NCBI GenBank assembly: GCA_022728415.1
Contig: JAIJJM010000018.1
Location: 1 to 14,140 of the forward strand
Length of the DNA stretch: 14,140 nt
Reading direction: 5' to 3'
Source: Collinsella sp.
GTDB lineage: Bacteria > Actinomycetota > Coriobacteriia > Coriobacteriales > Coriobacteriaceae
Shown: in pieces, positions 1-6,773 of the stretch
Position numbering within the stretch: the stretch's first letter is position 1
Layout: every line of letters starts with the position of its first letter
Position numbers and translations under genes: made by a program
The notes under the pieces: generated by a model
What the model was told of the DNA's origin: nothing
Database searches by the model: none
What the model saw: the letters and a program-made list of their open reading frames with translations, nothing else

Positions 1-2
1 GA

Positions 3-71
3 TACCGAAACCGGGAACGCTTTAAACTGGGAGTTATGTTCCACTATGGGAAACTGAATATGGCGTACTGA
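3..71 (+). CDS. 3' end of an unidentified gene (partial)
   Basis: The window opens in an open frame that reads to a TGA at 69-71. Only about 22 residues are visible (ending ...HYGKLNMAY), too few to assign a family. The frame is followed at once by a hairpin, as expected for a gene end. It could also be a chance open frame, because no upstream sequence is available. Confidence 0.3.
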   Translation, partial: YRNRERFKLGVMFHYGKLNMAY

Positions 72-97
72 GTCTTCCCACCATGATCGGGGAAGAC
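72..97. terminator. Hairpin after the partial upstream frame, possible terminator
   Basis: Perfect 8-bp inverted repeat: GTCTTCCC at 72-79 pairs with GGGAAGAC at 90-97 around a 10-base loop. It starts one base after the stop of the partial frame and lies just upstream of impC. No U-run follows, so it may instead be a regulatory structure or the edge of an older element. Confidence 0.35.
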
Positions 98-111
98 CCA
101 TATGCATACAG
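96..111. promoter_or_regulatory. Degenerate LexA box upstream of impCAB
   Basis: The 16 bases at 96-111 fit the right half of the LexA consensus well (ATAT.. then ATACAG). The left half reads ACCC instead of CTGT, so about 10 of 16 positions match. The site is 24 bp upstream of the chosen impC start, where the SOS operator of imp/umu operons is expected. Known imp, muc and umu operons are LexA-controlled; here the left half-site appears lost or altered. Confidence 0.4.
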
Positions 112-134
112 CAATAGAAAAGGGAGATGAGAAC

Positions 135-383
135 ATGATCCGCATTGAAATTCTTTTCGACCGCCAGAGCACAAAAAACCTCAAATCAGGCACACTTCAG
201 GCGCTACAGAATGAAATCGAACAACGTCTGAAACCACACTACCCGGAAATCTGGCTGCGTATAGACCAGGGCAGCGCCCCGTCTGTATCTGTCACAGGAG
301 CCCGCAACGACAAGGATAAAGAACGTATCCTGTCTCTGCTGGAAGAAATCTGGCAGGACGACAGCTGGCTGCCTGCAGCATGA
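135..383 (+). CDS. impC: ImpC, DinI-family SOS protein
   Basis: An 82-residue acidic protein starting MIRIEILFDR, recognised as ImpC, first gene of the impCAB operon described on plasmid TP110. It belongs to the DinI family, small proteins that bind RecA filaments and modulate RecA-stimulated self-cleavage of UmuD-like proteins. The family pattern is visible: an N-terminal strand (residues 1-8), a helix with LQALQNEIEQRL (about 27-38), and an acidic C-terminal helix (LSLLEEIWQDD). An upstream ATG at 102 would add 11 residues, but the ATG at 135 is preferred: it has an AGGGAGA ribosome site 7-8 bases upstream and gives the usual family length. The stop overlaps the impA start (ATGA, 380-383), so the two are probably translationally coupled. 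Confidence 0.9.
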   Translation: MIRIEILFDRQSTKNLKSGTLQALQNEIEQRLKPHYPEIWLRIDQGSAPSVSVTGARNDKDKERILSLLEEIWQDDSWLPAA

Positions 384-817
384 GTACCGTTTATCACCGT
401 CCGGCTGACCCTTCAGGCGATGACAGTTACGTGCGACCGTTGTTTGCCGATCGTTGCCAGGCCGGTTTTCCTTCGCCTGCCACTGATTATGCTGAGCAGG
501 AACTGGATCTGAACAGCTATTGCATCAGCAGACCTGCAGCCACCTTCTTTCTGCGCGCCAGCGGTGAATCGATGAACCAGGCTGGCGTGCAGAATGGTGA
601 TCTGCTGGTAGTGGACAGGGCCGAAAAACCACAACACGGGGACATCGTTATCGCTGAGATCGACGGTGAGTTCACCGTCAAACGACTGCTGTTGCGCCCA
701 CGCCCGGCACTGGAGCCGGTTTCAGACAGCCCGGAGTTCCGCACACTGTATCCGGAAAACATCTGTATTTTTGGTGTTGTCACTCACGTGATACACAGGA
801 CGCGGGAGTTACGCTGA
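380..817 (+). CDS. impA: ImpA, UmuD-like self-cleaving subunit of a polymerase V
   Basis: A 145-residue protein of the UmuD/MucA/ImpA group (S24 family, LexA-like fold). On activated RecA filaments such proteins cut off their own N-terminus and the product joins the UmuC-like polymerase for translesion synthesis. Expected features are visible: the cleavage site A28-G29 in CQAGFPSP, catalytic Ser64 in SGESM, and catalytic Lys101 in FTVKRLLLRPRP. The length matches UmuD and MucA, so the gene looks intact. It overlaps impC by 4 bases upstream and shares one base with impB downstream (TGATG). SOS control is expected, subject to the weak LexA box upstream of impC. Confidence 0.95.
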   Translation: MSTVYHRPADPSGDDSYVRPLFADRCQAGFPSPATDYAEQELDLNSYCISRPAATFFLRASGESMNQAGVQNGDLLVVDRAEKPQHGDIVIAEIDGEFTVKRLLLRPRPALEPVSDSPEFRTLYPENICIFGVVTHVIHRTRELR

Positions 818-2091
818 TGTTTGCACTGGCTGATATCAACAGTTTCTACGCCTCATGTGAAAAAGTTTTCCGCCCGGACCTTCGCAACGAACCGGTCATC
901 GTACTCAGCAATAACGATGGCTGTGTGATCGCGCGCAGCCCGGAGGCAAAAGCCCTTGGCATCAGAATGGGGCAGCCCTGGTTTCAGGTGAGACAGATGC
1001 GCCTGGAGAAGAAAATACATGTATTTTCCAGCAATTATGCGCTGTACCACAGCATGAGCCAACGGGTTATGGCTGTTCTGGAGTCGCTTTCTCCCGCAGT
1101 TGAGCCCTACTCAATTGATGAAATGTTCATTGATTTGCGGGGGATAAATCATTGCATCTCTCCGGAGTTTTTTGGTCATCAGCTCAGGGAACAGATAAAA
1201 AGCTGGACAGGACTCACCATGGGGGTGGGCATTGCGCCCACAAAAACGCTGGCTAAAAGTGCACAGTGGGCAACAAAGCAATGGCCACAGTTTTCCGGTG
1301 TGGTCGCGCTGACGGCAGAAAACCGTAATCGGATCTTGAAGCTACTGGGGCTGCAGCCAGTTGGTGAGGTATGGGGAGTAGGACGCAGACTGACGGAAAA
1401 GCTGAATGCGCTGGGTATTAACACAGCACTGCAGCTGGCGCAGGCTAACACGGCATTCATCCGGAAAAACTTCAGCGTCATTCTTGAGCGTACGGTACGC
1501 GAACTCAACGGCGAGTCCTGCATATCCCTGGAAGAAGCACCACCGGCAAAACAGCAGATTGTCTGTAGTCGCAGTTTTGGTGAACGAATCACAGACAAAG
1601 ATGCCATGCACCAGGCTGTTGTTCAGTATGCAGAGCGGGCCGCAGAGAAACTACGTGGGGAGCGTCAGTATTGCCGGCAGGTGACGACATTTGTACGGAC
1701 ATCCCCCTTTGCAGTAAAAGAACCCTGTTACAGCAATGCCGCTGTGGAAAAGCTTCCATTGCCCACACAGGACAGCCGGGACATTATTACCGCCGCATGC
1801 AGAGCGTTAAACCATGTCTGGCGTGAAGGGTACCGCTATATGAAGGCAGGTGTCATGCTGGCTGATTTCACACCATCGGGTATAGCGCAGCCGGGATTAT
1901 TTGATGAAATCCAGCCTCGTAAAAACAGTGAAAAGTTAATGAAAACACTCGATGAACTGAACCAGTCGGGAAAAGGGAAAGTGTGGTTTGCGGGGCGAGG
2001 AACCGCCCCTGAATGGCAAATGAAACGGGAAATGTTGAGTCAGTGTTATACAACTAAATGGCGAGATATTCCCCTGGCCAGGCTGGGTTAG
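817..2091 (+). CDS. impB: ImpB, UmuC-like Y-family DNA polymerase
   Basis: A 424-residue Y-family polymerase, catalytic subunit of a polymerase V-type mutasome with ImpA. The N-terminus MFALADINSFYASCE carries the metal-binding Asp6. The second catalytic motif YSIDE is at residues 98-102 (Asp101, Glu102). PTKTLAK (141-147) and GVG (187-189) belong to the palm and thumb. A beta-clamp binding motif QPGLFD sits at 358-363, equivalent to the UmuC clamp peptide. Length is typical of UmuC/MucB/ImpB and no interruption is seen. The start is fixed by the TGATG overlap with impA. It ends one base before the stop of the convergent parR gene, leaving no room for an intervening terminator. Confidence 0.95.
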   Translation: MFALADINSFYASCEKVFRPDLRNEPVIVLSNNDGCVIARSPEAKALGIRMGQPWFQVRQMRLEKKIHVFSSNYALYHSMSQRVMAVLESLSPAVEPYSIDEMFIDLRGINHCISPEFFGHQLREQIKSWTGLTMGVGIAPTKTLAKSAQWATKQWPQFSGVVALTAENRNRILKLLGLQPVGEVWGVGRRLTEKLNALGINTALQLAQANTAFIRKNFSVILERTVRELNGESCISLEEAPPAKQQIVCSRSFGERITDKDAMHQAVVQYAERAAEKLRGERQYCRQVTTFVRTSPFAVKEPCYSNAAVEKLPLPTQDSRDIITAACRALNHVWREGYRYMKAGVMLADFTPSGIAQPGLFDEIQPRKNSEKLMKTLDELNQSGKGKVWFAGRGTAPEWQMKREMLSQCYTTKWRDIPLARLG

Positions 2092-2092
2092 T

Positions 2093-2509
2093 TCAGTCAT
2101 CTCCGAACATATTTTCAGCGTTTCTTCTGGTCTGGTCTTCACCGTCATTTCTCGACAGACTCTGCTCTGTAAGAGGAGTACTGCAATCCACAGACGTATG
2201 GAGACCAGATTGTTTTTCCAGTAATTCAAGCAATTTCTTTTCAACCGAAAAAGCACCTGGTATTACGCTGGATATCACCTTATTAATATCATCCAGAGTC
2301 GTATTTTCTGTCAGTAACTCCGATATCAGCAAAGGAAGACGTTTATCTATAGCTGCAAACGCCGCACCAGTAACTAACATCGCGCGCATGAAACGTCCCC
2401 GCTCCTTCAGTTTTTCATTTGCAATGAGCTCATCTGCTATCTTATCTCCTGTCCGTTCATCCGGGAAAAGTTCAAATGAGCAGCGTCTGGATTTATTTTC
2501 ATCACTCAT
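2093..2509 (-). CDS. parR: ParR/StbB-like centromere-binding adaptor, type II partition
   Basis: A 138-residue protein immediately downstream of parM, matching the position and size of ParR (StbB) of R1/R100-type plasmids. ParR binds direct repeats in parC through an N-terminal ribbon-helix-helix fold and caps ParM filaments. Here residues 1-60 contain a basic N-terminus (KSRRCSFELFPDE) followed by helices, with an ELLTENTTLDDI segment like the ELLTKETTFSDI of R1 ParR. The C-terminus is polar and ends RRNAENMFGDD, comparable to the ParM-interacting tail. The start overlaps the parM end by 8 bases, implying coupling. Somewhat longer than R1 ParR (117 residues as I recall). The stop is nearly back-to-back with that of impB. 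Confidence 0.88.
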   Translation of the reverse strand: MSDENKSRRCSFELFPDERTGDKIADELIANEKLKERGRFMRAMLVTGAAFAAIDKRLPLLISELLTENTTLDDINKVISSVIPGAFSVEKKLLELLEKQSGLHTSVDCSTPLTEQSLSRNDGEDQTRRNAENMFGDD

Positions 2510-3482
2510 TAGTCACACCACCTTTCATTTTTATCATTCCCATGACTAAATCAAACTGCGGGGATGAGCTCAGATAAAAGCGCTCATCAGGAACCTTAGT
2601 CAGGTTCTTCACAGCCTCGGCCACAATTTCAGCCCCACCACCAACACACATTACATGTGTATAGTCGGTGAAACGGCTGATGACATCATTAACTCGTTTA
2701 ATAAGCAACTTCTGCCGTTCATTGATAACATTAATGATAGACTCACGCTGTTCAGCATTATAAATGCGACGGGAAAGGTAGTCAGGTTCATTACGGTGCA
2801 CAATGATATTGTCAGCCTGGAATGAGCTCACTCTTGTATTAGCATGTACAGCCATCTGTTCCTTAACCCCGGATGTAATCAGGGACACGCCGATATTCGG
2901 ATCACACCAGGTTTTTGTAATCCCTGTCATTTTGCTACGAACATGCGACACATCAAGAGTTGTACCACCGAGATCTACGATCAAAAGGGATTCATCATCC
3001 TCAAGCCCCGCAAGAACACTGAAACCAGCGGGAATACTTTCAGGAAGAACGGAAACACTGCGAATAACAAATGCATCACTCCCCTGCACCCGTACTTCAC
3101 GCATCACATTTTTTTTCTTTCTTTCAATGTTTTGCTTATTTTTCTGATTGTTGGCGTCAAGGTATTCAGAGATCGGCAATGTGACGATGACATCAACAGG
3201 CTGCGCTTTCAGGCCGGTCTGCTGTAGCGCATGCTGAATGGCCACAACATTCACATCACTGTACTGATAGCGTGTTTCAGTCGTTACGACAGCATCAGCA
3301 CTTAATGGATCAAATGAAAACTTCTCGCCGTCGATCTCGTAATTAGCCGGGGCAGCATCATCCAGTAAACTAAAAGACCATTCCGGTTTAAAGCTGTTAG
3401 GGCTGATTAACGTTTTCACGTCACCATCCTCCAACCAGGCAAGTTTAATGTTGGTAGAACCATCATCAATAAAGATTTTCAT
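2502..3482 (-). CDS. parM: ParM/StbA actin-like plasmid segregation ATPase
   Basis: A 326-residue actin-like ATPase that polymerises into filaments pushing sister plasmids apart once bound to ParR-parC. Similarity to R1 ParM is recognisable throughout: FIDDGSTNIKL at residues 4-14 (phosphate 1), ISPNSFK at 26-32, FDPLSADAVVTT at 57-68, YSDVNVVAIQHAL at 74-86, PESIPAG at 147-153, LLIVDLGGTTLDVS at 166-179 (phosphate 2, Asp170), and VMCVGGGAE at 277-285 (adenosine motif). A longer frame opens at 3551, but the ATG at 3480-3482 is chosen: it aligns with the family start and has a GGAGAC ribosome site. The gene is first of parM-parR, transcribed from the repeat-rich region upstream and probably repressed by ParR. 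Confidence 0.95.
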   Translation of the reverse strand: MKIFIDDGSTNIKLAWLEDGDVKTLISPNSFKPEWSFSLLDDAAPANYEIDGEKFSFDPLSADAVVTTETRYQYSDVNVVAIQHALQQTGLKAQPVDVIVTLPISEYLDANNQKNKQNIERKKKNVMREVRVQGSDAFVIRSVSVLPESIPAGFSVLAGLEDDESLLIVDLGGTTLDVSHVRSKMTGITKTWCDPNIGVSLITSGVKEQMAVHANTRVSSFQADNIIVHRNEPDYLSRRIYNAEQRESIINVINERQKLLIKRVNDVISRFTDYTHVMCVGGGAEIVAEAVKNLTKVPDERFYLSSSPQFDLVMGMIKMKGGVTNE

Positions 3483-3720
3483 AACCAGTCTCCGTTGCTC
3501 ATAAACAAATAGAAAAAACAAACATGCTTCATACATGCAATGTATGTTCAATTATAATGAAAAAATGGCCTTTCTGAAAGGACAAATGCAACATAAAAAC
3601 ACGATAAATTGCATGTATATTGTACACACAACTTTAAGACCAAAGGAAATCATAGATACAAAAACATTATGAAGATTATATGTGATACATAAATGCAATA
3701 TAAAAACATCTTTGACATCA
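3483..3720. repeat. Putative parC centromere and parMR control region
   Basis: AT-rich non-coding region just upstream of parM. It contains a perfect inverted repeat CATACAT-GCA-ATGTATG (3530-3546), an inverted pair TACATGCAAT (3532-3541) and ATTGCATGTA (3608-3617), and a near-identical 18-bp direct repeat at 3584-3601 and 3691-3708 (AAATGCAAYATAAAAACA, one mismatch). In R1-type systems parC lies in this position, contains short repeats bound by ParR and overlaps the par promoter. Assignment rests on position and repeats; the exact ParR site is not proven. Confidence 0.6.
3551..3579 (-). promoter_or_regulatory. Candidate parMR promoter
   Basis: On the minus strand, TATAAT occupies 3556-3551 and a weak -35 TTTCAG (4 of 6) occupies 3579-3574, with a 17-base spacer. 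Transcription would start near 3543 and run through the 3530-3546 inverted repeat into parM. Position inside the repeat region fits autoregulation by ParR. Confidence 0.45.
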
Positions 3721-3812
3721 CGGTTCAGGTTAAGGGAAAAGGAATGAAATGGTGAACTGAGAGGAAAGGAAAGCGGTGACGAATCATGTCACCATAAACA
3801 GAAAGATGTCTA

Positions 3813-3846
3813 ATGGGGACTCTTTAGGTACGTGAAGAATCCCCAT
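3813..3846 (-). terminator. 12-bp imperfect hairpin downstream of the parB-like gene
   Basis: ATGGGGACTCTT at 3813-3824 pairs with its complement at 3835-3846 with one mismatch, around a 10-base loop. It lies about 50 bp beyond the stop of the minus-strand parB-like gene. No clear U-run follows on either strand, so a terminator is plausible but unproven. Confidence 0.4.
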
Positions 3847-3865
3847 AACGCATTTAAAAGACACA

Positions 3866-3892
3866 TATCAGATACCCTTAAGGTATCCGATA
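3866..3892. repeat. Inverted repeat with GGTATCC motif after the parB-like gene
   Basis: TATCaGATACC and GGTATCcGATA face each other around CTTAA, symmetrical except for one base per arm. It abuts the parB-like stop. It shares the GATACC/GGATACC core found upstream of parA and between the two genes, so it may be another binding site of the same partition protein. It could also serve as a terminator stem on the minus strand. Confidence 0.45.
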
Positions 3893-3894
3893 GT

Positions 3895-4203
3895 TTATTG
3901 ACCTATTGCACCATCACGTTCAAGCTTCTCTCTTATAGCCTCAATAATATATGAGCTAAAATCCAGAGATGTTTTACTGGTCGCTTTAAGTTCCGCATGA
4001 GCTTCAAAATACGACAGCGGTATGGCCTTAAGATTCTTAGCCTTCGTCCTGGCAGCCACGGGACGACCTGAAACTTCCTCTGTACCTTCATTTGGCTGAG
4101 ACGGGGCTGTTGCTGTTACGGCAGAAGAAGAAGTTTGTAATCTGGCAGAATCCACCAGGTTTTTCAGTTTTTCAGCCTGTGCACTAAATTTCGCTTTGCT
4201 CAT
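3895..4203 (-). CDS. ParB/ParG-like ribbon-helix-helix centromere-binding protein
   Basis: A 102-residue protein directly downstream of a small ParA gene, as in type Ib partition cassettes, where a short ribbon-helix-helix protein binds the centromere, represses the operon and stimulates the ATPase. Residues 1-55 are polar, rich in Ser/Ala/Thr/Lys and probably flexible, like the mobile tail of ParG. Residues 57-67 (NLKAIPLSYFE) could form the DNA-contacting strand, and 80-96 (LDFSSYIIEAIREKLER) the second helix. Sequence similarity to any named ParB is not recognisable to me; the call rests on size, layout and fold pattern. The ATG at 4201-4203 has only a weak ribosome site (GGGTTA). It is separated from parA by 86 bp containing repeats. 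Confidence 0.72.
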   Translation of the reverse strand: MSKAKFSAQAEKLKNLVDSARLQTSSSAVTATAPSQPNEGTEEVSGRPVAARTKAKNLKAIPLSYFEAHAELKATSKTSLDFSSYIIEAIREKLERDGAIGQ

Positions 4204-4225
4204 GAGATAACCCAGGATGTTTGTT

Positions 4226-4276
4226 AGATACTTAAAAGATATCCATTAAAAGCCCAAAGGATACTATATGGATACC
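4226..4276. repeat. GGATATC/GGATACC repeats between the parA-like and parB-like genes
   Basis: Three to four copies of a 7-bp motif occur in the 86-bp spacer: GATATCC (4238-4244), GGATACT (4259-4265) and GGATACC (4270-4276), plus AGATAC at 4226-4231. They match motifs upstream of parA and after the parB-like gene. They probably form operator or centromere sites of this cassette, allowing separate control of the second gene. Confidence 0.5.
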
Positions 4277-4289
4277 CAATAGACACACC

Positions 4290-4934
4290 TTACTGTTTGT
4301 TATTTTCAATCAGATGATTGATTTCTTCGATCAGGGCAATAACTTCCTTACCTCCTGCCGAATAGCGCCCATGAACAGACTCAGTGATTCCCATCCCAGT
4401 CTCAATGACATCCTCAAATTCTGCACGAGCAGAAATGCGGCTCTTCATCAGCTTCAGATGTTTGAACGATGGCAGGATTGCATCAAGCTTAGGGAATTTC
4501 TTCTTGTTAGGATTAACTTTACAGAGATACAGGTGAGCAGTTATATCGGTCCCCATGATAGAGCTGATTTCGTCCAGTACCCCATCAAAATGCATCAAAC
4601 CAATACGTTCAGTCAGGGAGTCTTTTGAAGGAACAATAACGCAGTCTGCAAAGGCAATCGCAGTACGGGTAAGATCTGAGTCAAATCCCCCACAGTCAAT
4701 AAGTAACGTCTTATCGCTGTTCTTGTAGGGAGTCATAATTTCGATTAACTCATCCACTGTTTTGGGTACTTTCACGGAAATTTCTTTTCCTTCAGGTCTC
4801 AGCCCCAGAATGATAGAAAGCCCGGTATGAGTATCCAGATCAACTGTATCAGACTTCATTTCACCAACAATGTTTACGGATGAAGTTGTCTTACCCACAC
4901 CACCTTTGGGATGCGTATTAGCAATAACAGGCAT
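4290..4934 (-). CDS. parA: ParA-like partition ATPase (small, type Ib)
   Basis: A 214-residue deviant Walker ATPase of the ParA/MinD superfamily, moving plasmid copies apart over the nucleoid with its centromere-binding partner. The Walker A motif KGGVGKTT is at residues 10-17 with signature Lys10 and Lys15. The second motif VDLDTHTG is at 31-38 (Asp34) and the Walker B-like TLLIDCGG at 76-83 (Asp80). VIVPSKDSLTE at 99-109 is a typical ParA segment. There is no N-terminal helix-turn-helix extension, which places it with ParF-type proteins. A longer frame opens at 5045, but the ATG at 4932-4934 has a GGAGAT ribosome site and puts the Walker A at the usual distance. It is followed by the ribbon-helix-helix gene. 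Confidence 0.88.
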   Translation of the reverse strand: MPVIANTHPKGGVGKTTSSVNIVGEMKSDTVDLDTHTGLSIILGLRPEGKEISVKVPKTVDELIEIMTPYKNSDKTLLIDCGGFDSDLTRTAIAFADCVIVPSKDSLTERIGLMHFDGVLDEISSIMGTDITAHLYLCKVNPNKKKFPKLDAILPSFKHLKLMKSRISARAEFEDVIETGMGITESVHGRYSAGGKEVIALIEEINHLIENNKQ

Positions 4935-4985
4935 AGTGTATCTCCAGAATCCACATGTAATACCCATAAAGACCCCCCTAAGACA

Positions 4986-5095
4986 CCTTTCGGATATCCA
5001 AGAGGTACACAATAGATGTTTTTTTACTCTATACCGGTCCTGCATGTCAACTGAATATGAAATACCGATTATATATCCATGAGATATCCGAAAGG
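4986..5095 (-). promoter_or_regulatory. parA promoter/operator region flanked by a 13-bp inverted repeat
   Basis: CCTTTCGGATATC at 4986-4998 is perfectly inverted at 5083-5095 (GATATCCGAAAGG). A further ATATCC copy lies at 5073-5078. Between the arms, the minus strand has a consensus -35 TTGACA at 5050-5045 and a weak -10 TAAAAA at 5026-5021 (spacer 18). The layout suggests a parA promoter bracketed by repressor sites, the usual autoregulation of par cassettes, and possibly a centromere. Confidence 0.6.
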
Positions 5096-5114
5096 GATTT
5101 AAAAAAGTCAGAGC

Positions 5115-5897
5115 TTATGGAATTCTTTTGAGCATAGACACCGCATCGGACTCAGGCATCGAAAACTGCACCCGGTGCCGTGCAGCCACATCCAGTGCAA
5201 ACACCTTCGTGTAGACCTCTGTTGAGCTGATGGACTTATGCCCCATCAGGCTCTGCAGGACCTTCAGCGGTATACCGGCATACAGCATGTGCATCGCATA
5301 GGAATGGCGGAACGTATGTGGCGTGACCGGGACAGAGAACGTCACACCGTCAGCGGCAGCGGCGGTAACCGCCTCCCCAATCCAGGTCCTGACCGTTCTG
5401 TCCGTCACTTCCCAGATCCGCGCTTTCTCTGTCCTGCCTGTTCGTTTATTACGCCGTTCCATGGGGATTTTCAGTGTGGCCACCATCGTCTGCAGCTGGC
5501 TGACGAACCAGGCGTCGGAGAGCGGAACCAGCCGGTGAGTCTGCTGACCGGCGGGCATTCTTCCTGCCGTCCTGGCGGCTTTTTCCGTCCGTTGTTTCAG
5601 GGTCGCAAGCTGCACAAACGGATACGGAGGCGCAAGCGAAAAATCCCCCCTTGTCAGCGCCAGCGCTTCGTTAATTCGCGCGCCCGTGTTCCAGAGCGTC
5701 GCCAGCAGCATCTTGCGGTGAAGATCCGGCACGTAGTGGAGCAGGGCGCTGACTTCCGGCGCCAGCAGGTATTTCGGGAGTTCGTCCTGAACGAGAGCCA
5801 TCTGGCGAAGTGCCAGCGCTGCTGGGTAGTCTATGGCGACAGGTAATGATGTGTTGCTTACTGGTATACAGTTAGCGGGAAGCGAAGTCATCGACAT
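5115..5897 (-). CDS. resD: ResD-type tyrosine site-specific recombinase (multimer resolution)
   Basis: A 260-residue tyrosine recombinase resembling the D protein (ResD) of plasmid F, which resolves plasmid multimers at a site such as rfsF. Catalytic residues are in order: Arg74 in NTGARINEAL, His194 and Arg197 in [14 protein letters not shown], His220 in LMGHKSISSTE and nucleophile Tyr229 in VYTKVF. The N-terminal half is short, as in F ResD. The start at 5897 is used; Met3 (5891) is an alternative. It follows the HEPN gene on the same strand by 44 bp, so co-transcription is possible. A cognate recombination site was not identified with confidence. A clear paralogue lies at 13265-14005. Confidence 0.88.
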   Translation of the reverse strand: MSMTSLPANCIPVSNTSLPVAIDYPAALALRQMALVQDELPKYLLAPEVSALLHYVPDLHRKMLLATLWNTGARINEALALTRGDFSLAPPYPFVQLATLKQRTEKAARTAGRMPAGQQTHRLVPLSDAWFVSQLQTMVATLKIPMERRNKRTGRTEKARIWEVTDRTVRTWIGEAVTAAAADGVTFSVPVTPHTFRHSYAMHMLYAGIPLKVLQSLMGHKSISSTEVYTKVFALDVAARHRVQFSMPESDAVSMLKRIP

Positions 5898-5941
5898 ATC
5901 CCTCAGTGAAGACGCTTATGGATGGTGTCGCTGCGGTAATT

Positions 5942-6721
5942 TCAGAATATGCCATCATCCGTCCTGTATAGTGCATCTTCCTGCAGAAGGGTTTCAGCCG
6001 CCACGGTAATAAATGCTCGTACCGTGCAGATAGCATTCTGCACACTCCCCGAACTGATATACACGGGTTCAAGAGATTCGGTAACTCCATTACGGTGTAC
6101 CAGTGCGTTTCGGGTCTTGATTACACCCTTAATCTCCTCCAATGGCCACTCATGTGGCGTTGTCAGCATCCTTGAAAAATACCGACCTATCACTTTGTGG
6201 CTCTGAAATGTCTTCTTCGCTACAAGAGACTGAGCTCGCCAGGTATAAACCTTCTCAGGAGTGTCTTTATCCGGCTCCTGCTCGACCCATTTGGAAGCAA
6301 GTAATTTTCTTCTGTCTTCCTTATTAGGAACCAACGAATCAGCCTCGTGCAGGAACTTCTGTAAATGCGGGGGATGACTAAGAAGTGCTCTTGCGCTGTA
6401 CATCAGAAAGCTGTCCAGTACACTCACGCAATGAACGTAAGCCATCCGCTCTACGATCCTGGGTTGGTTGAACTGCATCAGGCTCTCTAACTCATCCAGT
6501 TCAGCCTTTGCATCCTGCAGGCGGTCAGGAATACTGGCAAGCGAAGCCTCAAAATATTGCTGCTCAGCCGCCTCTTCCATCCAGTCCTGAAACCAGCTGT
6601 ATTCCTGCGCTGCCGCATCCCATTCAGGAGTTCCTTCCTCAGCATCCGGATAATTTTCCGCAATCCATTCGTCACGCCGTTCCTCCTGCATTTCAAACAG
6701 CAGTTCTTTCATACTTCCCAT
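5942..6721 (-). CDS. HEPN-motif protein of unknown function
   Basis: A 259-residue soluble, acidic protein; no named family recognised. Residues 1-80 are Glu-rich and predicted helical (EERRDEW, DWMEEAAEQQ, DAKAELDELESL). The C-terminal half contains IKTRNALVHRNGV, where Arg204-Asn205 and His209 form an R-x4-H motif typical of HEPN domains. HEPN domains are all-helical and often act as RNases in toxin-antitoxin and phage-defence systems. The pattern also resembles the RiboL-PSP-HEPN and MAE_28990-type groups, but I cannot place it. The ATG at 6721 has GCGAGG five bases upstream. A small gene precedes it by 52 bp and resD follows by 44 bp, all on one strand. RNase activity is inferred from the motif only. 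Confidence 0.75.
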   Translation of the reverse strand: MGSMKELLFEMQEERRDEWIAENYPDAEEGTPEWDAAAQEYSWFQDWMEEAAEQQYFEASLASIPDRLQDAKAELDELESLMQFNQPRIVERMAYVHCVSVLDSFLMYSARALLSHPPHLQKFLHEADSLVPNKEDRRKLLASKWVEQEPDKDTPEKVYTWRAQSLVAKKTFQSHKVIGRYFSRMLTTPHEWPLEEIKGVIKTRNALVHRNGVTESLEPVYISSGSVQNAICTVRAFITVAAETLLQEDALYRTDDGIF

Positions 6722-6773
6722 TTAAACCTCGCCATCAATGATGTAATCCCGCCATCAATTACTCCTCTGACCT

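Larger units (their letters stand above)
3721..3894. other. Non-coding spacer between the two partition cassettes
   Basis: No gene is seen here. The stretch 3728-3774 is strongly purine-rich on the plus strand. A short inverted repeat GGTGAC/GTCACC is at 3775-3780 and 3788-3793. Two larger inverted repeats, listed separately, lie closer to the parB-like stop. The segment may end transcription of the upstream ParA/ParB cassette before parMR begins. Confidence 0.5.

Noticed and set aside
68..83. CTG at 68-70 as the left half of a LexA box
   Set aside because: The base triplet at the required distance is CCA, not CAG, and the centre is not AT-rich.
1179..2256. Several antisense frames inside impB and across its end
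   Set aside because: All overlap the well-recognised ImpB polymerase and show no family features.
2058..2549. Plus-strand frame of 163 residues opposite parR
   Set aside because: Serine-rich shadow of parR with no recognisable motif; the parR frame fits its family and its overlap with parM.
5238..5846. Plus-strand frame of 202 residues opposite resD
   Set aside because: Arg/Pro/His-rich composition and no motif; the minus-strand recombinase has the full catalytic set.
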